64,000 nucleotides of DNA, from NCBI RefSeq assembly GCF_003347205.1, contig NZ_QQBJ01000014.1, positions 89,177 to 153,176 on the forward strand. The letters run 5' to 3'. Shown piece by piece: positions 33,357 through 41,817 of the stretch. This DNA is from Mycolicibacterium moriokaense (GTDB lineage Bacteria; Actinomycetota; Actinomycetes; Mycobacteriales; Mycobacteriaceae). Below the pieces are notes generated by a model that did not search any database, was not told the DNA's origin, and saw only the letters and a list, made by a program, of their open reading frames with translations. Position numbers and translations under genes: made by a program. How positions within the stretch are numbered: position 1 is the stretch's first letter; every line of letters starts with the position of its first letter.

Positions 33357-34154
33357 TCAGTCTTTGTCCACGTCGAAGGACATCGGTTGTGCGTCGCTCG
33401 CGGGCGGCGTACCGAGTTTCGCGAAACGCGGTTCCTCGCTCAGCGTTTCGCTCAAGTCGTCGATGACGTCGACGTCGGGCAGTAGCGGCGCGATGTCGGG
33501 GAGATCGGCCAACGAGGACAGCCCGAGCCGCTCCAGGAACAACTCGGTGGTCGCAAACGTGGTGGCACCGGTGTCGGCATCGGTGCCCGCCTCGGTGATC
33601 AGCCCGCGGGCCACCAACGTGCGCATCACCGCGTCCACGTTGACGCCGCGCACCGCGCTCACCCGGGCGCGGGTCACCGGCTGACGGTAGGCGACCACCG
33701 CCAACGTCTCCAGCGCCGCGCGCGTCAGCTTCGTCCTGGCGCCGTCGAGCAGCAGCCGCTCCACATACGGCGCGTACTGCGACCTGGTGTACATGCGCCA
33801 GCCGCCGCCGGCCTCACGCAGATCGATGCCGCTGTTGCGGGCCGCCAACTCCTCGGCCATCAGCGCGAGCTTGGCCGACACCCGGTAGGCCGGCTGCTGA
33901 ATCGCCGCGGCCAGCGCGTCGATGGTCACGGGGCTGTCGACCACCAGCAACAGCGCCTCGAGCACCGCGCCGAGTTCGGAGTCCTCCAGCTCGGGCGGTT
34001 CGGCGACGTCGATCCCCAGGTCGAGGTCGCGGACGTCGCCGTTGACTCCATCGGGCACACCGCCGTTGACGGTCTCGCGAGCGTCACCGTTCAGTGACTC
34101 CCGGTGATCCTCGCGGTGTTCCTCGTCACGGGGTTCGGAAAATTCGTCAGTCAT
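33357..34154 (-). CDS. scpB: condensin subunit ScpB
   Basis: A 265-residue protein with an acidic, low-complexity N-terminal extension (about 70 residues), then two winged-helix domains: LGAVLEALLLVVDSPVTIDALAAAI and TKLTRAALETLAVVAYRQPVTRARVSAVRGVNVDAVMRTLVARGLI. It forms the Smc-ScpAB complex with ScpA to organise and segregate the chromosome. ATG 34154 overlaps scpA by eight bases. Matches Rv1710. Confidence 0.95.
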   Translation of the reverse strand: MTDEFSEPRDEEHREDHRESLNGDARETVNGGVPDGVNGDVRDLDLGIDVAEPPELEDSELGAVLEALLLVVDSPVTIDALAAAIQQPAYRVSAKLALMAEELAARNSGIDLREAGGGWRMYTRSQYAPYVERLLLDGARTKLTRAALETLAVVAYRQPVTRARVSAVRGVNVDAVMRTLVARGLITEAGTDADTGATTFATTELFLERLGLSSLADLPDIAPLLPDVDVIDDLSETLSEEPRFAKLGTPPASDAQPMSFDVDKD

Positions 34155-34980
34155 CGTTCGGCTCTTCCGCCGTGTCAGTGGCTTCGGTCGGTTCGCTGGT
34201 CGGCTGATCCCCGGTCCACGAAATCTGCAGCACACCAAGCGGTTCTGATTGGTCAAATGCTACCGCTCGGGCCCGATACAGTTCGAGCAGCGCCAAAAAC
34301 CGGCCCACGATCAAGATCGGCTCCCGGCAATCGGCGACCAGTTCGGAGAACGTGGCCCACTGCCCCGATCCGCGGCGTTGCAGCTCGGCGAGCAGCTGCT
34401 CTGCCTGCTCGGGCACCGACACGATCAACTCGTGCAGGTGCTCGGTCGCCACCGTGGGCACCGGCCGCGGGGTGAACGCGCTGGCCGCGATCTCGGCGAA
34501 CAGCTGCGCATCGACGCCCAGCATCACCTCGGGCAGCAGGTCTTCGTAGCGGGCCTCCAGCGAGACCGCCCGCGGGTAGCTGCGCAGGGCGGCGGCCTCG
34601 AGTTCGGCGAACATCTCGGCGACGTGCTTGAAGGCCCGGTACTGCAGCAGCCGCGCAAAGAGCAGATCGCGCACCTCCAGCAGGGCGAGGTCCTCCTCGT
34701 CGTGGATCTCTCCGGCAGGCAGCAGGCGAGCCGCCTTGAGGTCCAGCAGCGTTGCCGCAATCACCAGGAACGCGGTCGTCTCGTCCAGTTCGAGCTGCGG
34801 ACCGATCGCCTTGGTGTAGGCGATGAAGTCGTCGGTCACCCGGTGTAGCGCCACCTCGGTGACATCGAGGCGGTGCGCGAAGATCAGCTGCAGCAACAGG
34901 TCGAACGGACCTTCGAAGTTGCTCAGCCGAACCTGGAAGCCTGTCTGCTGCGACTCCTCCGGCTGGGTCTCGGTGTTCAC
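34147..34980 (-). CDS. scpA: condensin kleisin subunit ScpA
   Basis: A 277-residue kleisin: the N-terminal VRLSNFEGPFDLLLQLIFAHRLDVTEVAL helix contacts Smc, followed by an acidic mid-part and a C-terminal winged helix (ATFSELVADCREPILIVGRFLALLELYRARAVAFDQ). It bridges the Smc heads together with ScpB. GTG 34980 overlaps the parA stop, and the stop overlaps scpB. Matches Rv1709. Confidence 0.95.
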   Translation of the reverse strand: MNTETQPEESQQTGFQVRLSNFEGPFDLLLQLIFAHRLDVTEVALHRVTDDFIAYTKAIGPQLELDETTAFLVIAATLLDLKAARLLPAGEIHDEEDLALLEVRDLLFARLLQYRAFKHVAEMFAELEAAALRSYPRAVSLEARYEDLLPEVMLGVDAQLFAEIAASAFTPRPVPTVATEHLHELIVSVPEQAEQLLAELQRRGSGQWATFSELVADCREPILIVGRFLALLELYRARAVAFDQSEPLGVLQISWTGDQPTSEPTEATDTAEEPNDD

Positions 34981-35843
34981 GAACCGAACCGGTCGATGAC
35001 CTCACGGGCCAACGATCGATAAGCCTGGGCGCCACCGGATTTCGGCGCCCACGTGGTGATGGGCTCGCCCGCGACGCTGGTTTCCGGGAACCGCACCGTG
35101 CGGGTGATCACAGTGTCGAACACCAGATCACCGAACCTCTCCAGGACGCGGGCCATCACCTCGCGCGCGTTGACGGTGCGGGGGTCATACCGAGTTATCA
35201 GGATGCCACTGATACTCAGCCTGGGGTTCAGCCGGTCATGCACCTTGTCGACCGTGTCCGTCAGCAGGGCCAGCCCGCGCAGCGAGAAGTACTCGCACTC
35301 GGTCGGGATGATCACGCCGTCCGAGCAGGCCAGGCCGTTCACGGTGAGCAGGCCGAGCGACGGCTGGCAGTCGATCAGCACGTAGTCGTAGCGGTCCAGC
35401 ACCGGATGCAGCGAGCGAGCCAGCGACTGCTCGCGGCCGACCTCGTTGACCAACTGGATCTCGGCCGCCGACAGGTCGATGTTGCTGGGCACCAGGTCCA
35501 TGTTCTTGACCCGGGTGTGGATCAGCACGTCGTCGATCGACACCCTCGGCTCGACCAACAGGTTGTGGATGGTGTGGTCCAGTTCGTAGTGCGGCACGCC
35601 CAGCCCGGCCGACAGCGCACCCTGCGGGTCGAGGTCCACCAGCAGCACCCGGCGGCCGTATCCGGCCAGGCTGGCGCCCAGGTTGATGGTCGAGGTGGTC
35701 TTGCCGACCCCGCCCTTCTGATTGCACATCGCGATGACCTTCGCGGGACCGTGCACGCTCTTGGGCTTGGGGTCGGGAATCGTGCGGGGCTGACGGCCGG
35801 TCAGTCCGGCGTTGGCGGGCGGGTCGGTGCCGTCGTCCGTCAT
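34977..35843 (-). CDS. parA: ParA/Soj-type ATPase (Rv1708-like)
   Basis: A 288-residue deviant-Walker ATPase: MCNQKGGVGKTTSTINLGASLA (signature Lys), LVDLDPQGALSAGLG, and LIDCQPSLGLLTVNGL. This is the second chromosomal ParA of mycobacteria, encoded with scpA rather than with parB and oriC, so it is likely to work with condensin. ATG 35843 is preferred to GTG 35882. It opens the operon; the gene upstream is an MmpL transporter of the unusual locus. Confidence 0.9.
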   Translation of the reverse strand: MTDDGTDPPANAGLTGRQPRTIPDPKPKSVHGPAKVIAMCNQKGGVGKTTSTINLGASLAGYGRRVLLVDLDPQGALSAGLGVPHYELDHTIHNLLVEPRVSIDDVLIHTRVKNMDLVPSNIDLSAAEIQLVNEVGREQSLARSLHPVLDRYDYVLIDCQPSLGLLTVNGLACSDGVIIPTECEYFSLRGLALLTDTVDKVHDRLNPRLSISGILITRYDPRTVNAREVMARVLERFGDLVFDTVITRTVRFPETSVAGEPITTWAPKSGGAQAYRSLAREVIDRFGS

Positions 35844-36008
35844 GCTTCGGCTCCTGCTCGCTCCGGTCCGGTCATGCCCCACCCTCGGTGGTCAGGTTGA
35901 GTGGGGCGGTGGCGAACATCCGGGCAAGTTTAACGGGGCTGATGGCCAGGGTGAGGCAGACCCGCAGGCAACGCAGCAGCATAGTTGGTGTCTCGGGGCA
36001 TACCGCGG

Positions 36009-38336
36009 TCAATCACGCCGGCCGTGCAGAGGTACGTACGTTGTCGACGGTGCGCTCGCCTGCCCATCCGGCGAGCCCGTCGCGGCGCGCCGGGCCGCGC
36101 CTGCTGCCGAGTGGCGACCGGTATTCAGCGATTCGCTGAATCCGAACTGCCGGTGTAGCCGCGACAGCGGCCTGGGCGCCCACCAGTTGGCCCGGCCGAG
36201 CACGTGCATGAAGGCGGGCACCAGCACCATTCGCACCAGCGTGGCATCCATCAGCACCGCGACCGTCAACCCGAGACCCAGCATCCGCATGAACGACACC
36301 TGTGACGCGATCAGCGCTGCGAACGAGATCGACATGATCGCCGCGGCGGCGCTGACCACCCGCCCCGTGTGGCCGAGACCGCGCGCGATGGCTTCGTCGT
36401 TGTCCTGCTGGGTCCGATCAGAAGCGATCCAGAATTCGCGGATGCGCGACAACAGAAAAACCTGGTAGTCCATCGACAACCCGAAGGCGATGCAGAACAA
36501 CAGCACCGGCACCGTGACGGCCAGCGTGCCGGTGACCGTGGTGCCGAGCGCACCAAGGTGGCCGTCCTGGAAGACCCAGACCAGCGCACCGAAGGCCGCG
36601 CTCAGCGACAGCACATTGAGCAGAAGAGTCTTGATCGGCAGTACCACGCTGCCGGTGAGGAGAAACAGCAGCACGAGGGTGACAACCGCGATTCCCGCCA
36701 ACACCGTCGGCAGCCGGGACATGACCGCCGAGACGATATCGCGGTTCACTTGAGCAGTGCCTGTCAGAAGAACCTGCCGGCCGTTGGGAGGCGCAACTCC
36801 GCGCAGCGCGGCCAGCTGAGCTTCGGACGCGTCCGAGAACAGCGGTGCCGTACTGGCGACGGTCAGATAGGCGCTGTGGTCGGCTTGGCCGGCCGGGCCC
36901 GACGGCGGGCCGACCAACTGGCCGGCGACGAACGTTCCGACCGGCGACCAGACCGCCGACACGTCGGCCACCCGCGACAACTCCGCGGCGTATCGCGCCA
37001 GTGCACCGGCGTCATCGCCCGCGTCAGGAATCGCCACGGTCACGTTGGTCGCGGAGTTCGTCGCGAACTCCGTCCGAAGCTGGTCGCCGACTTGGTGCGC
37101 CTGGGCGGACGTGGGCAGCACGCGATCGTCGGGAAAACCCCACCGCACACCGAGGAACGGGGCGCCGAGCATCACCAGCAGGGCCGTCACCGCCAGCCCA
37201 ACCGGAATGGCGCGCCGCATCACCGCTTTGGTCGAGCGGTACCAGAACGTCTGGTCGACGGATCGGACCACCGGTTCGGGACGGTTGAACAGCCGGCGGA
37301 TCAACCGCCGAAGGTCGAGGGAGTCCAATCGGTCTCCGAGTACGACGATCGCCGCGGGCACCACGACAACCGCGGCGAGCGCCGCGAAGGCCACCACCGC
37401 GACCCCGGCATAGGCGAATGACCTGAGGAAATACATCGGGAACAAGGCCATCGGCAACATCGACAAGGCAACGACCGTCGCGGAGAAGATCACCGTCCGG
37501 CCCGCGGAAAGGACCGTGCGCACCACGGCGACCTCTCGCGGCGCGCCGTCGACCAGTTCGTCGCGGAACCGGCTGAGGATCAACAGGCTGTAGTCGATGG
37601 CGAGCGCGAGGCCCATCGCGACGGTGAGATTCATGGCGAAGATCGATACGTCGGTTACGTAGGTGAAGGCGCGAAGCACGGCCATCGTGCCGACGATCGC
37701 GAACACGCCGACGGCCAGCGGCAGGGCGGCCGCAAGCACGCCTCCGAAGACCACGACGAGCACGAGAAAGCTCAGCGGAATCGCAACGGACTCCATCAAC
37801 AGCAGATCTTTCTCGGTCTGAACGTTGAGCTGCGCGTCGATCGCCGCGGAACCACCGGCCCTGACGACGACGCCGTCACGATCGTGGACCAGCTCGTCGG
37901 ACAAGGCCTTGGCGTAGGTCGGCGCATCGGCGTTGCCTCCGAGAATGCCCGCCACGATCAGTCCGGTCTTACCGTCTTTGCTCACGAGTTCGGCGGTCGC
38001 CTGCGGTGGCCCACGCCAGGGCGATTGCACCAGCGCGACGTGAGGGGACCGCTCGAGCCCTTCGACGATCTCCGTGCCGGCAGCACGTGCCTGCTCGGAA
38101 TCGATACCCTTGTCGGAGCTGACCGTGATCAGCATCTGCATGTCGGTCAGCTGGAACTTGTCGGCGAGAAGCGCTGAGGCCCTTGCTGATTCCGATGACG
38201 GGTCGCGGAAGCCGCCGCCGGACAGTTGGCCGGCCACGGGAGCGCCGAAGACGGCACCGGCGATCATCAGCAGCAGCGCGGCGGCGAGGATGCGGCGGGG
38301 CGCAGCCAGGGCTAGTCGAGCGACTGCTGCCAACAC
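36009..38336 (-). CDS. MmpL-family exporter of the biosynthetic locus
   Basis: A 775-residue RND/MMPL transporter with two halves of six helices. Proton-relay motifs are LALAIDYSLLILSRFRDE in the first half and GLSMDYQVFLLSRIREFW in the second. It ends with the RANWWAPRPL motif typical of mycobacterial MmpL proteins, then a short Ala/Gly-rich tail. It is 61 bases downstream of the monooxygenase gene on the same strand, hence probably the exporter of the pathway's lipid-like product (inference). GTG 38336. Confidence 0.9.
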   Translation of the reverse strand: MLAAVARLALAAPRRILAAALLLMIAGAVFGAPVAGQLSGGGFRDPSSESARASALLADKFQLTDMQMLITVSSDKGIDSEQARAAGTEIVEGLERSPHVALVQSPWRGPPQATAELVSKDGKTGLIVAGILGGNADAPTYAKALSDELVHDRDGVVVRAGGSAAIDAQLNVQTEKDLLLMESVAIPLSFLVLVVVFGGVLAAALPLAVGVFAIVGTMAVLRAFTYVTDVSIFAMNLTVAMGLALAIDYSLLILSRFRDELVDGAPREVAVVRTVLSAGRTVIFSATVVALSMLPMALFPMYFLRSFAYAGVAVVAFAALAAVVVVPAAIVVLGDRLDSLDLRRLIRRLFNRPEPVVRSVDQTFWYRSTKAVMRRAIPVGLAVTALLVMLGAPFLGVRWGFPDDRVLPTSAQAHQVGDQLRTEFATNSATNVTVAIPDAGDDAGALARYAAELSRVADVSAVWSPVGTFVAGQLVGPPSGPAGQADHSAYLTVASTAPLFSDASEAQLAALRGVAPPNGRQVLLTGTAQVNRDIVSAVMSRLPTVLAGIAVVTLVLLFLLTGSVVLPIKTLLLNVLSLSAAFGALVWVFQDGHLGALGTTVTGTLAVTVPVLLFCIAFGLSMDYQVFLLSRIREFWIASDRTQQDNDEAIARGLGHTGRVVSAAAAIMSISFAALIASQVSFMRMLGLGLTVAVLMDATLVRMVLVPAFMHVLGRANWWAPRPLSRLHRQFGFSESLNTGRHSAAGAARRAATGSPDGQASAPSTTYVPLHGRRD

Positions 38337-38397
38337 GTCCTTTTCCTCTGCTGCTCCCGGGTGATCTGCGGTGAGGGGCGAAACAAGATTCGCACGG

Positions 38398-39543
38398 CTA
38401 CACCGCTGACGGTGTCCTTTCCAGTTCGTCGACGATCTGCGCAGCTACCCGTTTGGACTGCTTTGCGACAAAAGAGATCAGCGCCGGTCTCGACAGGAAT
38501 CCGACAAAGCGCATACCGGGTGCTGCCGCCGTCTCGCCGCTGACACGAGGCAGGCCGCGTTCATCGAGTACACCGAGGTGGCCGACCACTGATTCCAGGC
38601 CGCGCAGGTAGCCCGTCGCGCAGATGACCGCATTGGGCTGGATCCGTCGGCCGTCGTTCAGCAGGACCGAGTCGCCGTCGAACGCCTCGATTGTCGGCAC
38701 GACCTCGAAGCGCCGCGCCCGAATCGCGCGTATCACTTCTCTGTCGACGATGACCGGCGCGCGCCCGAGTCTCTTTCCCCGCTCGAAGACACCTTCGGTC
38801 GGGGTGGACAGGCCGAACTCGGTCAAGTCGCCGATCTCGATCCGGCGCGCGACCCGCGCCATCGCGTCTGCGAGCCAGACCGGCGAATCGAACAGCCGCG
38901 TCGCTATGTAGTCGGACGGGAAGCCGCCCGGCAGCGCGCGCAGCATGATGTTCGGTGAGGTGCGTACGGCCAGCCAGGCCTTCGCCGCTCCCCCGGTGGC
39001 GACGTCGAAGACGATTTCCATGGCCGACGACCCGGCCCCGACGACGAGTACTCTCTTTCCCACATAGGCAGCGGGATTGCGGTAGGCCGCCGAATGCGAG
39101 ATCTGTCCGGGAAACGCCTCCATGCCAGGCCATTTCGGGATGTGTGGGGTGTGTTCGTATCCCGTTGCCACCACCACCTGCCGCGTGCCGATCTCTCCCG
39201 AAGACGTCCACAGCGACCATCCATCGGGGCGGCGGTCGATCCGGTCTACAGATGTGTTCAGCCTGAGTTCGATACCGTCTTCCCTGGCGTGATGGTCCAG
39301 ATGCGCGACGACTTGGTCGCGCGTCGGGAAGACCGCGGTTCCCTTCGCATAGGGACGGTCGGGCATATGCGATGTCTGCCTGCCGGTGTTGAGTTTCAGT
39401 CGGTCGTAGCGTGATCGCCACGAGGAGGCCACCTCGCCGGCACGGTCGATCAGCAGGGGACGCAGCCCCCGATCGCGCAGGCTCAGCGCAGCCGCCACAC
39501 CGGAAGGGCCAGCCCCAACAACCACTACTTGATACTCGTGCAA
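38398..39543 (-). CDS. FMO-type (YUCCA-like) flavin monooxygenase
   Basis: A 381-residue flavoprotein. FAD loop VVGAGPSGVAAAL (8-20), NADPH loop VLVVGAGSSAMEI (165-177), and between them FPGQISHSAAY (144-154), which fits the FxGxxxHxxxY signature of N-oxygenating monooxygenases. ATGYEHTPHIPKWPG precedes it, as in YUCCA and N-hydroxylating enzymes. A likely job is oxidation of a nitrogen or keto group after transamination (inference). The start is TTG 39543, with GAGGAG six bases upstream; no ATG is available. Confidence 0.85.
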   Translation of the reverse strand: MHEYQVVVVGAGPSGVAAALSLRDRGLRPLLIDRAGEVASSWRSRYDRLKLNTGRQTSHMPDRPYAKGTAVFPTRDQVVAHLDHHAREDGIELRLNTSVDRIDRRPDGWSLWTSSGEIGTRQVVVATGYEHTPHIPKWPGMEAFPGQISHSAAYRNPAAYVGKRVLVVGAGSSAMEIVFDVATGGAAKAWLAVRTSPNIMLRALPGGFPSDYIATRLFDSPVWLADAMARVARRIEIGDLTEFGLSTPTEGVFERGKRLGRAPVIVDREVIRAIRARRFEVVPTIEAFDGDSVLLNDGRRIQPNAVICATGYLRGLESVVGHLGVLDERGLPRVSGETAAAPGMRFVGFLSRPALISFVAKQSKRVAAQIVDELERTPSAV

Positions 39544-39592
39544 TTGCCGCTCCTCACAGAGAATGTCGCCGACGAAATGCCGATCCGCGCCG

Positions 39593-40654
39593 TCACCGAA
39601 CGCTCTGCACGGCGCGCAGAACGGCACTTGTCGACGAACGGCTCCCGATGGTGATACGCACGCCTCCGTTGGCGTAGTGCTTCACGCGCACACCGGCCTT
39701 GTCGAAGACATCGGTCCACGGTGTGTCCGCAGGGGGTAGGTACACGAAGTTGGCGTGCGCGTCGGTTGTGTAGACGCCCGTTGCACGAAGCCGAACGCAA
39801 AGGCTGCGACGTTCCGAGCGAATCCGCCTGATGCGTTGCCGTAGTTGCGATTCCGCATCATAGGATGCGGCCACCGCGACGAAACTGGTGATTCCCATCC
39901 CGAACGGCAGTTGCATCGCCCATAGCTTGTCGGCAAGCTCCCGCGAGCCGAACGCATATCCGATCCGCAGGCCGGCGAGACCGTATGCCTTCGAGAAGGT
40001 TCTTATCACAATCAGATTCGGATACCGCTCCACCAAACTCGACGAGTCGATCCAGTGTTCGCGGGCGACGAACTCGACGTAGGCCTCATCGAGAAGCACT
40101 ATCGTGTCGCTGGGCACCCGAGCAAGGAACTCCTCGATCTCGAGTGCGGACTCGATCGTGCCGGTCGGATTGTGCGGACGACAGATGACGACGACGCGCG
40201 CGTCCGACGATGCGTCGACCATGGACCTCAAATCGTGTTTGCCGAATTCGTCGAGCGGCACCTTCACCGGGGTCAGGCGCGTCATCCGTGAGACGATCGC
40301 GTGTCCCTCGAAGGTGGGATCGGGCATCACGACACGATCGCCGGGATCGGCGACCGCGTGCAGGATCTGCAGCGTCACGCCGGTCGCGCCGGCGCCGACG
40401 ATGACCTGTCCCTCCGGCACGCCAATGTGATTGGCGATCAAGCGACGCAACCGTTCCGGTAGAAACTCGGGATATCGGTTGGCGGCGTCGATGGCCCCGG
40501 TCAGCGCGGACACCACCGCGGGCAATGGCGGGAACGGGTTCTCGTTCAAGGACAGTGCGAACGGGTCGACTGCCGACGGGAGCGACCCGATGCGAGGGTC
40601 TCGGCGATGATCTCCGCGCTGCGCGCGAGAATCTGGGTCCCACAAGGTCGTCAC
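39593..40654 (-). CDS. PLP aminotransferase, HisC-like class I/II
   Basis: A 353-residue fold-type I aminotransferase: LSLNENPFPP (substrate entry), RPHNPTG (Asn162), LLDEAYVEF (Asp189), and TFSKAYGLAGLRIGY with PLP Lys222. It resembles histidinol-phosphate aminotransferase, but histidine genes are absent, so a pathway-specific amine donor reaction is more likely. GTG 40654 sits two bases after the acyl-CoA dehydrogenase stop, pointing to tight co-translation. Confidence 0.88.
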   Translation of the reverse strand: MTTLWDPDSRAQRGDHRRDPRIGSLPSAVDPFALSLNENPFPPLPAVVSALTGAIDAANRYPEFLPERLRRLIANHIGVPEGQVIVGAGATGVTLQILHAVADPGDRVVMPDPTFEGHAIVSRMTRLTPVKVPLDEFGKHDLRSMVDASSDARVVVICRPHNPTGTIESALEIEEFLARVPSDTIVLLDEAYVEFVAREHWIDSSSLVERYPNLIVIRTFSKAYGLAGLRIGYAFGSRELADKLWAMQLPFGMGITSFVAVAASYDAESQLRQRIRRIRSERRSLCVRLRATGVYTTDAHANFVYLPPADTPWTDVFDKAGVRVKHYANGGVRITIGSRSSTSAVLRAVQSVR

Positions 40655-40656
40655 CG

Positions 40657-41817
40657 CTACACCCCCATACTGCGACCGATGATCTCTTTCATGATCTCGG
40701 TCGATCCGCCGTAGATGGTCTGTACCCGGGCGTCGAGATAGGCCCGTGCGATGGGATATTCACGCATGTATCCGTACCCGCCGTGCAATTGAAGGCACCG
40801 GTCGACCAGCCGGACGTATGCCTCGGTGGTGTACCACTTGGCCATCGCCGCCTGCTCGGCGGTGAGCCGCTCGTCGAGGTGCAGGCGGATGAACTCGTCG
40901 ACCATGATGCGCGCAGCGGTTGCCTCGGTCGCCAACTCAGCGAGTAGGAACCGGCTGTTCTGGAAGCTGCCGATCGGTTGACCGAAGGCCTTCCGCTCCT
41001 TGGTGTACTGCAGCGTCGACTCCAGCGACGCCTGCATTGCCGCTGCGGCCATCACCGCGATCGACAGTCGCTCCTGCGGCAGGTTCTGCATTAGGTAGAA
41101 GAAGCCCTTGCCGAGCTTGCCCAGCAAGTTCGCCGACGGCACCCGAACGTCGCGGAACGACAACTCCGCGGTGTCCTGCGCGTCGAGACCTATCTTGTCC
41201 AGCTTGCGACCGCGCTCGAAGCCCTCCATCTCGCGTTCGACGGCGAGCAACGAGAAGCCGAGAGGGCCTTTGTCGGGATTGGTCTGCGCGACGACGATCA
41301 CCAGATCGGCGTTGATTCCATTGGTGATGAATGTCTTGGCGCCGTTCAGTATCCAGTCGTCGCCGTCCTTGACCGCCCTGGTCTTGATGCCCTGGAGGTC
41401 ACTGCCTGCGCCCGGTTCGGTCATCGCGATCGCGGTGATCAGTTCGCCGGTGCAGAACTTCGGTAGCCACCGCGCCTTCTGCTCCTGATTGGCCAGCCGC
41501 AGCAGATAGGGCGCGACCATGTCGTTGTGCAGGGCAAAACCGAGTCCGCTGAACCGCCCCGCGGTGGTCTCCTCGGCGACGATCGCGTTGTAGCGAAAAT
41601 CGGGATTGCCCCCACCGCCGAACTCTTCCGGCACCGCCATTCCCAAGAAGCCCTGCTTGCCCGCCTCCAACCACACACCGCGGTCGACGATCTTGTCCTG
41701 CTCCCACTGATCGTGATAGGGCGCGACGTGACGTTCCAAAAATGCCCGGTAGGACTCGCGGAAGAGTTCGTGCTCCGGCTCGAAAAGTGTCCGTTCGTAC
41801 ATCACGGCCCGGCTCAT
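40657..41817 (-). CDS. acyl-CoA dehydrogenase, long-chain type
   Basis: A 386-residue FAD enzyme. The MTEPGAGSDLQGIKTRA segment and FITNGINADL flavin contacts are clear. The likely catalytic base is Glu249 in LMQNLPQERL, the position used by long-chain acyl-CoA dehydrogenases; the C-terminal YGGSTEI replaces the YEGT of medium-chain enzymes. It should introduce an alpha,beta double bond into a CoA- or ACP-bound acyl chain. ATG 41817 overlaps the acyl-AMP ligase stop. Confidence 0.92.
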   Translation of the reverse strand: MSRAVMYERTLFEPEHELFRESYRAFLERHVAPYHDQWEQDKIVDRGVWLEAGKQGFLGMAVPEEFGGGGNPDFRYNAIVAEETTAGRFSGLGFALHNDMVAPYLLRLANQEQKARWLPKFCTGELITAIAMTEPGAGSDLQGIKTRAVKDGDDWILNGAKTFITNGINADLVIVVAQTNPDKGPLGFSLLAVEREMEGFERGRKLDKIGLDAQDTAELSFRDVRVPSANLLGKLGKGFFYLMQNLPQERLSIAVMAAAAMQASLESTLQYTKERKAFGQPIGSFQNSRFLLAELATEATAARIMVDEFIRLHLDERLTAEQAAMAKWYTTEAYVRLVDRCLQLHGGYGYMREYPIARAYLDARVQTIYGGSTEIMKEIIGRSMGV

